This document shows, in pieces, positions 6,727 through 10,747 of a stretch of 10,747 nt of DNA (position 1 is its first letter; every line of letters begins with the position of its first letter). The notes under the pieces were generated by a model. The model did not search any database. It saw only the letters and a list, made by a program, of their open reading frames with translations, and had not been told where the DNA came from. Source of the DNA: Desulfuromonadaceae bacterium (lineage in GTDB: Bacteria; Desulfobacterota; Desulfuromonadia; Desulfuromonadales; SZUA-540); the NCBI GenBank assembly GCA_003250235.1, contig QKGY01000108.1, forward strand, positions 1 to 10,747. Direction: 5' to 3'. Made by a program: the position numbers and the translations under genes.

Positions 6727-7701
6727 CTAGAGGATGTAGGTGCTGACCCTGTCTCGCGTCATAGGAGCGACCTCGACGGTCCAGCTGGTTTCTCCCTGTC
6801 GCAGAAGTACCTCCAGGCGGTTTTGATCCTTGCCCTTGCCGTAGGAGGCCAGAATGGCGGCGGCGGTACTCAAGTCCTCGATTGTCGGCTCCCCGGAAAC
6901 GATCCCCAGGGGGCCCGAGAAGTTAAGGGTGCGCAGCAGGATATCCTGGTCCCGCAGAAGGGCTTTGAGGGCTTCGTTTCCGCTTTGGTCCCGCCCCAGA
7001 GTCAGCTTGGCCTTGTCGGAAAGGCGATACTGGCGCCCGAGCTTGAGGTATTCGATGTCGGTCACCGTGGCTTCGGGGTTGTGCTCGAGGAGATCCTTCA
7101 AGCGGCCGGAAAACGATTTTTCCGTGAGCAGGCATCCCCCTCCCGACCCCGGGTATTCCACCAGGTTCCATTCGCGGGCCAGCTCCTCCTGACGACGCCG
7201 GGTGCGTCCCTGGATATCCAGAAGCTGCTCCCGGTTCACCAGACCCTGCTCTTCCATGGGGGTAATGGGCAGCAATCTGGCACTTAACGGCCGAAGAATG
7301 CGATCGGGATGGCCCGAATAGTTGGCTACCGCTCGCAGGGCGCTCAGGTTCTGGCTCATGGGGCGCTGGCCGAGCACCTCTCCGGAAAAGAGGAAATCGA
7401 AGCCGTTTTCAGCCATGTGGGTGCCCGCCTCGCGAAACATCATGGCGTGGCAATCGATACAGGGGTTCATGTTGCGGCCGTAGCCATATTTCGGGTTTTT
7501 CAGCATCTCCAGGTGCATGTCGCCGATATTCCGGATCAGCAGAGGGATGCCGATTTGCTCGGCGGCTTTCTCCGCCTTTTCCGATCCGAAGAAGGGGGTG
7601 ACGAAAGCAATTCCCGTCACGTCCACGCCCTGACGTTTCAACACCATGGCGGCCAGGATGCTGTCGAGGCCCCCAGACAACAGGCCAAGACCTTTGCTCA
7701 T
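6727..7701 (-). CDS. PP-loop ATP pyrophosphatase with NFACT-R-like tail, tRNA-thiolation-like (ThiI/MnmA-related)
   Basis: The 324-residue protein begins with a PP-loop ('LLSGGLDS', 7-14), the ATP-binding motif of enzymes that adenylate a substrate, such as ThiI, MnmA and QueC. A 'FSGEVLGQRPMSQ' segment (105-117) resembles the 'G-x-S/V-LGQ' motif of ThiI-type PP-loop domains. Three cysteines stand out: the CxxC pair C81/C84 in 'NPCIDCH' and C190 in 'GSGGGCLLT'. This matches the two-site cysteine logic of MnmA, where one Cys carries the persulfide sulfur. From about 215 to 270, 'LKLGRQYRLSDKAKLTLGR' resembles the NFACT-R (DUF814) RNA-binding domain. I infer a sulfur-transfer enzyme acting on tRNA; the base modified is unknown. 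Such proteins are often annotated as thiouridylases. The ATG at 7701 follows GGAGG (7708-7712) by six bases; a TTG at 7722 is in frame but lies upstream of that site. Confidence 0.85.
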   Translation of the reverse strand: MSKGLGLLSGGLDSILAAMVLKRQGVDVTGIAFVTPFFGSEKAEKAAEQIGIPLLIRNIGDMHLEMLKNPKYGYGRNMNPCIDCHAMMFREAGTHMAENGFDFLFSGEVLGQRPMSQNLSALRAVANYSGHPDRILRPLSARLLPITPMEEQGLVNREQLLDIQGRTRRRQEELAREWNLVEYPGSGGGCLLTEKSFSGRLKDLLEHNPEATVTDIEYLKLGRQYRLSDKAKLTLGRDQSGNEALKALLRDQDILLRTLNFSGPLGIVSGEPTIEDLSTAAAILASYGKGKDQNRLEVLLRQGETSWTVEVAPMTRDRVSTYIL

Positions 7702-7734
7702 AGAAATCCTCCAGGTTTTCAATAATTTGTAGCG

Positions 7735-7764
7735 ATTCTAACATGGGATTAACGGCTCAGGCAA
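7735..7764 (-). promoter_or_regulatory. Possible promoter of the PP-loop gene
   Basis: On the minus strand TTGCCT (7759-7764, 4/6) and TAGAAT (7735-7740, 5/6) are 18 bases apart, just upstream of the ribosome site. Because a terminator (7802-7830) separates this gene from the cytochrome gene, it needs its own promoter, which supports the call. Confidence 0.4.
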
Positions 7765-7801
7765 GGCTGCCGGTTTCCCGATGTCTTGCAGGGTTGTTCG
7801 C

Positions 7802-7830
7802 AAAAAAAGAGGCCCGCGAACGGGCCTCTT
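7802..7830 (-). terminator. Intrinsic terminator of the cytochrome gene
   Basis: A 10-bp stem AAGAGGCCCG/CGGGCCTCTT (7807-7816 with 7821-7830) has a 4-base loop and is followed on the minus strand by a seven-T tract (7802-7808). It begins 27 bases after the cytochrome stop and separates that gene from the PP-loop gene. Confidence 0.93.
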
Positions 7831-7856
7831 CCGATCTCTGGCTATCCGGGGGTGCG

Positions 7857-8168
7857 TTACTTTTTGTGGCAGCGTCCGCAGTTGGATTTGGCATCGAAAG
7901 CCAATTTGCCGTTGTGGCAGATGCCGCAGAGCTTGCCGGCGTAAATCTGATCCATCGTGATGGTCACCGTCCCTTTTTTCATGGACGGGAAAGTGTCCTT
8001 GTTGTGACACTTGGCGCAGCTCTTGGCCGCCTCATTATGGATCGTGCCGTCGAAGGTCACCGCTCCCATCGGGCTTTTGTCAAAAACCAGGGTTTTGCCC
8101 GGCGGAACGGCCAGCGCTGTTGCGGCAACCAGAACAAGCAATAACAGGGTCAGGGTCAGGGTCTTCAT
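7857..8168 (-). CDS. Secreted small triheme c7-type cytochrome
   Basis: The 103-residue precursor has a clear Sec signal peptide: K2, then a hydrophobic core rich in Leu/Thr/Val, with cleavage probably after 'ATALA' (residue 20). The ~83-residue mature part has three CxxCH haem c sites at C51-H55 ('CAKCH'), C81-H85 ('CGICH') and C97-H101 ('CGRCH'). The pattern 'CGICHNGKLAFD...CGRCHKK' fits the c(7)-type triheme domain common in Desulfuromonadales periplasmic cytochromes. The protein would act in the periplasm as a low-potential electron carrier. Oddly, H44 is the only histidine outside the haem motifs, so at most one haem can be bis-His from within the chain. The start ATG has GGAGG (8175-8179) six bases upstream. 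It lies 83 bases after glcF on the same strand, and its own terminator follows. It may accept electrons linked to the upstream dehydrogenase, but that is inference. Confidence 0.93.
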   Translation of the reverse strand: MKTLTLTLLLLVLVAATALAVPPGKTLVFDKSPMGAVTFDGTIHNEAAKSCAKCHNKDTFPSMKKGTVTITMDQIYAGKLCGICHNGKLAFDAKSNCGRCHKK

Positions 8169-8212
8169 CGCATACCTCCGTCAATGAATAAGAAAAGGGT
8201 GAATTCATCCCC

Positions 8213-8240
8213 ATTATGCCCTGTGGGGATAAAAGTGCAA
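8213..8240 (-). promoter_or_regulatory. Weak candidate promoter of the cytochrome gene
   Basis: In the 83-bp gap after glcF the minus strand has CATAAT (8213-8218, 5/6 to the -10 consensus) and TTGCAC (8235-8240, 3/6 to the -35) with a 16-base spacer. The -35 is poor. The cytochrome may instead be read from the glcDF transcript. Confidence 0.28.
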
Positions 8241-8251
8241 CCAATAGGCAT

Positions 8252-9535
8252 TCATTTTTGTCCGGTGGATTCGTCCAATTCCGGCAAGGCTTCCGAGACC
8301 AGTTCGAGCAGGTGAACGGCTCTTTGCGACAGCCCGGCATGGTTCAGCGAATCCTGCAGCTGCATAATGCATCCCGGGCAATCGGTGGCGACCAGCTCTG
8401 CGCCACTGGCGGCGACATTGGCCGCTTTTTTGGCACCGATCCGTTTGCTGGTGTCGTAATGATAGACCGAATAGGTTCCTCCCAGACCGCAGCAGGTTCC
8501 GGCTCCGGCCATTTCAACGAAGTCGACCTGAGGAAGAGCCTTGAGAATGAGGCGCGGCTCCTTGGTGATCCCCCGGGTGCGAAGGTGGCAGGGATCGTGA
8601 TAGGTGACACGGGTCCGCTTCTTCGCCTTGGGAAGTGCGGCGAGCTTGTCGGCAAAACCCTGCTCGACCAGAAAGACAAAGATGTCCTTGGTTTTGGCAG
8701 CCAGGTCTTTGAAGTCGCCTCCCATATCCGCGTAAATCTTTCCGATGCCGGCATTGCACGAGGCACAGGCGGTGACGACGTAGTCCACGGGATGCCGTGT
8801 CAGGGCCCTGAGGTTTTGCTGAGCGAGTTGTTCGACCGTCTCAGCCGCTCCGGCACTGACGGCAGGCAGGCCACAGCAGGCCTGATCCTGGGGGATGATG
8901 ACCGTAACACCGAGAAATTGCAGCGCCCGAAGAAAGACATCGCCGATCGCCGGATACATGTAGTTGATGCCGCAGCCGGTGAAAAAGGCCACCGTCGGCG
9001 CTCCTTCCTTTCCGGGGATTATTTCGGGATGCTGTTCCCGGAAGGGCTTGGCGGCAATGGGAGGCAGGGTGCGATCCCGCTCGATATAAGGCGCGGGAAA
9101 GCGCAACCTCAGTCCGCTGTTGTCGGGAAGCTTCTTGAACAGCAGGGAGGACAGGGCGCCACCGGTTTTCGCCAGGGTATTCATCAGCTTGGGTCTTCCG
9201 AGGATGGCCGCCACCCCCTTGCCGAAGTTCGAAAGACCACGCTGTTCGGCAATACGGCGTCGCGCGGCGGCAACGATCTCTTCCGTCGGCACCTTGTTGG
9301 GGCACTGGGCACAGCAACTGCCGCACAGCAGGCACTGGCTCATATCCTCGAGGACTTTCTCCTCGAGGTCGATCTTGCCATCGAGCAGGGAGTGAGCCAG
9401 GGCGACTTTTCCGCGCGCGACCCGTCCTTCATGTTTTTCAGCGCCGAAAACCGGGCAGTGGGCGCGGCAGGCACCGCATTTGACGCACTGCTCGATTTCC
9501 TCACGCAGTTCTTCCAGTTGTTTCAGTTTGCTCAT
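8252..9535 (-). CDS. glcF: GlcF-type iron-sulfur subunit of D-lactate/glycolate dehydrogenase
   Basis: The 427-residue protein has two N-terminal 4Fe-4S ferredoxin sites, C17-C20-C23-C27 ('CVKCGACRAHCP') and C68-C71-C74-C78 ('CLLCGSCCAQCP'). Two cysteine-rich CCG domains follow: C188, C220-C221-G, C257/C260; and C316, C348-C349-G, C386/C389. This is the domain order of GlcF and heterodisulfide-reductase-like Fe-S subunits. It carries electrons from the GlcD flavin towards quinone or another membrane acceptor; no membrane segment is present, so it is probably a peripheral cytoplasmic subunit. The start ATG (9533-9535) has a modest AGG-containing site in 'GGACAGG' eight bases upstream. It follows glcD by 44 bases on the same strand. 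Oxidation of D-lactate or glycolate cannot be told apart by sequence. Other Fe-S oxidoreductases of this fold are possible, but adjacency to GlcD makes the call firm. Confidence 0.93.
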   Translation of the reverse strand: MSKLKQLEELREEIEQCVKCGACRAHCPVFGAEKHEGRVARGKVALAHSLLDGKIDLEEKVLEDMSQCLLCGSCCAQCPNKVPTEEIVAAARRRIAEQRGLSNFGKGVAAILGRPKLMNTLAKTGGALSSLLFKKLPDNSGLRLRFPAPYIERDRTLPPIAAKPFREQHPEIIPGKEGAPTVAFFTGCGINYMYPAIGDVFLRALQFLGVTVIIPQDQACCGLPAVSAGAAETVEQLAQQNLRALTRHPVDYVVTACASCNAGIGKIYADMGGDFKDLAAKTKDIFVFLVEQGFADKLAALPKAKKRTRVTYHDPCHLRTRGITKEPRLILKALPQVDFVEMAGAGTCCGLGGTYSVYHYDTSKRIGAKKAANVAASGAELVATDCPGCIMQLQDSLNHAGLSQRAVHLLELVSEALPELDESTGQK

Positions 9536-9579
9536 CGTAAAAACCTGTCCTGCGGCGGTTTCAATCTCAAAAGGCGCTA

Positions 9580-10747
9580 TCAGCGGTCCAGGAAGATCTT
9601 GCCGGGGTTCAGAATATTGTTGGGGTCGAGGGCCTTTTTGAGGGCTTTCATATAGGACGCCGTATGCTCGCTGATCTCGAGGGGGATAAAGGCGGCCTTG
9701 GCGATGCCGACCCCGTGCTCGCCGCTCATGGTCCCCCCGAGCGCGAGCGCGCCGCGAAAGACTTCTTCAATGGCTTTCTCGGCTTTTTCCAACTGGCCGG
9801 GAACCTTCTTGTCAATCATGATGTTGACGTGGATGTTGCCGTCTCCGGCATGTCCGAAGTTGACGATGGGGATGTCGTAGCGCTCGGCGATGCCGTCAAT
9901 CTTGCGGATCATCTCCGGAACCTTGCTGCGGGGGACGCAGATGTCCTCGTTGAACTTGTCCGGATTCACCTTGCGCAGGGACGCCGAGACGGAGCGGCGG
10001 ATCTGCCAGAGCGCTTCGCTCTCCTCCGGGGTGGAGGCGATGCGGGTCTCCACCACGCCGAGGGGGCGGATGATCTCGCTGATGCGGCTCACCTGCTTGT
10101 CGAGAAACTCCCGGTCGCCGTCGACCTCGATGATCAGTACGGCGCGGGCATTCTCCGGAACCTGCAGGTTGGTGGCCTGCCGCACGCAGTCGATAGTCCG
10201 TCCATCCATGAACTCCAGGGTCGTCGGGATGATTTTGCCGCGAATGATGGCGGAGACCGCCTGGGCGGCCCCGTCAATGGAGTCGAAGAGGACCAGCATG
10301 GTCTTCTTGGCTTCGGGGAGCGGCAGCAGTTTGATCACGATGCGGGTGATGATGCCGAGGGTTCCTTCCGAGCCACACATCAGTTTGGTCAGGTCGTAGC
10401 CGACAACCCCCTTCATGGTCGGGCCACCGGTGGTAATGATGTCCCCCGTCGGGGTGACGACCTCGAGGCCGAGGATGTAGTCCTTGGTGACGCCGTACTT
10501 GACGCAACGGGGCCCCCCGGCGCACTCGGCAACATTGCCACCGAGGGTGGAGAATTTGAGGGAGGCCGGATCGGGCGGATAAAAAAGCCCGACTTTTTCC
10601 ACAGCCTGCTGGAATTGCTCGGTGACCACGCCGGGTTCGACCGTGGCGACGAGGTTCTCTTCGTCAATCTCCAGGATGCGGTCGAGCCTCTCGGTGCACA
10701 GAACGATCCCGCCCCGGGTCGGCAGGCTCCCCCCGGTAAAGCCGCTT
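9580..10747 (-). CDS. glcD: GlcD-type FAD-linked D-2-hydroxyacid dehydrogenase subunit, 5' end cut by window edge
   Basis: The frame is open to the right edge. The visible 388 residues begin in 'SGFTGGSLPTRGG', the FAD-binding PP-loop region of the VAO/PCMH fold, so roughly 70-80 N-terminal residues lie outside. A GTG at 10629 is internal, since conserved sequence continues upstream of it. Visible marks (fragment numbering) are 'STLGGNVAECAGG' (about 67-77), followed by 'VKYGVTKDYILGLEVVTP' typical of GlcD; 'NFGHAGDGNIHVN' with His299; and 'SGEHGVG' with His344, the C-terminal substrate/flavin-side motifs of the FAD-linked oxidase C domain. The end 'LDPNNILNPGKIF' is a family hallmark. The enzyme oxidises glycolate or D-lactate to glyoxylate or pyruvate and passes electrons to GlcF, encoded 44 bases downstream. 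No GlcE-like gene lies between or after them, which favours a two-subunit D-lactate dehydrogenase arrangement; glcE could sit upstream. Confidence 0.93.
   Translation of the reverse strand, partial: SGFTGGSLPTRGGIVLCTERLDRILEIDEENLVATVEPGVVTEQFQQAVEKVGLFYPPDPASLKFSTLGGNVAECAGGPRCVKYGVTKDYILGLEVVTPTGDIITTGGPTMKGVVGYDLTKLMCGSEGTLGIITRIVIKLLPLPEAKKTMLVLFDSIDGAAQAVSAIIRGKIIPTTLEFMDGRTIDCVRQATNLQVPENARAVLIIEVDGDREFLDKQVSRISEIIRPLGVVETRIASTPEESEALWQIRRSVSASLRKVNPDKFNEDICVPRSKVPEMIRKIDGIAERYDIPIVNFGHAGDGNIHVNIMIDKKVPGQLEKAEKAIEEVFRGALALGGTMSGEHGVGIAKAAFIPLEISEHTASYMKALKKALDPNNILNPGKIFLDR

Noticed and set aside
8207..8230. ATCCCC/GGGGAT inverted repeat after glcF as a terminator
   Set aside because: The stem is only six base pairs with a 12-base loop and no U-tract after it on the minus strand.
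8216..9655. A 479-codon plus-strand open frame opposite glcF
   Set aside because: It is a shadow frame; the minus strand has intact Fe-S cluster motifs and CCG domains over the same stretch.
10626..10629. GTG at 10627-10629 as the start of glcD
   Set aside because: Conserved FAD-binding sequence ('SGFTGGSLPT' and onward) continues upstream in the same frame to the window edge, so the true start is outside.

Overview
The window looks like chromosome from a GC-rich anaerobe of the Desulfuromonadales/Geobacterales type (Desulfuromonas, Geobacter, Geoalkalibacter, Pelobacter relatives). This is inferred from a small periplasmic triheme c7-type cytochrome, a GlcD/GlcF D-2-hydroxyacid dehydrogenase pair, a 'SGIEAN.FIFA' type single-domain receiver, and overall codon use. 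I see no phage, transposon, CRISPR array, tRNA or rRNA.

Layout, left to right. (1) 1-2624, plus strand: the 3' end of a tandem-CBS protein, probably the cytoplasmic tail of a ClC chloride channel, is followed after one base by a complete PcrA/UvrD helicase with a GTG start. (2) 2665-3090, plus strand: a promoter and a single-domain response regulator that is broken by a frameshift, apparently a short deletion just before the phospho-acceptor Asp. (3) 3147-3191: a perfect 20-bp inverted repeat acts as a terminator between convergent genes. (4) 3211-4484, minus strand: a class V PLP aminotransferase whose leader carries a ZTP (pfl) riboswitch overlapping an intrinsic terminator. (5) 4554-6701, plus strand: a divergent groES-groEL operon with a strong sigma70-type promoter, a perfect CIRCE operator for HrcA and a strong terminator. 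(6) 6727-10747, all minus strand: glcD (cut by the right edge), glcF, a secreted triheme cytochrome with its own terminator, and a PP-loop ATPase resembling tRNA-thiolation enzymes.

How the parts work together. The divergent 4285-4693 intergenic region is the regulatory centre. To one side HrcA/CIRCE ties chaperonin expression to protein-folding stress. To the other a ZTP riboswitch ties an amino-acid transaminase to the state of the 10-formyl-tetrahydrofolate/purine pool. In the right-hand third, GlcD/GlcF probably oxidises D-lactate or glycolate at the inner membrane. The adjacent triheme cytochrome is a possible periplasmic electron carrier, although it has its own terminator and a possible promoter.

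I did not find a convincing new multi-gene system. The points most worth following up are the riboswitch-aminotransferase pairing, the broken receiver gene, the unusually His-poor triheme cytochrome, and the PP-loop/NFACT-R-like enzyme.
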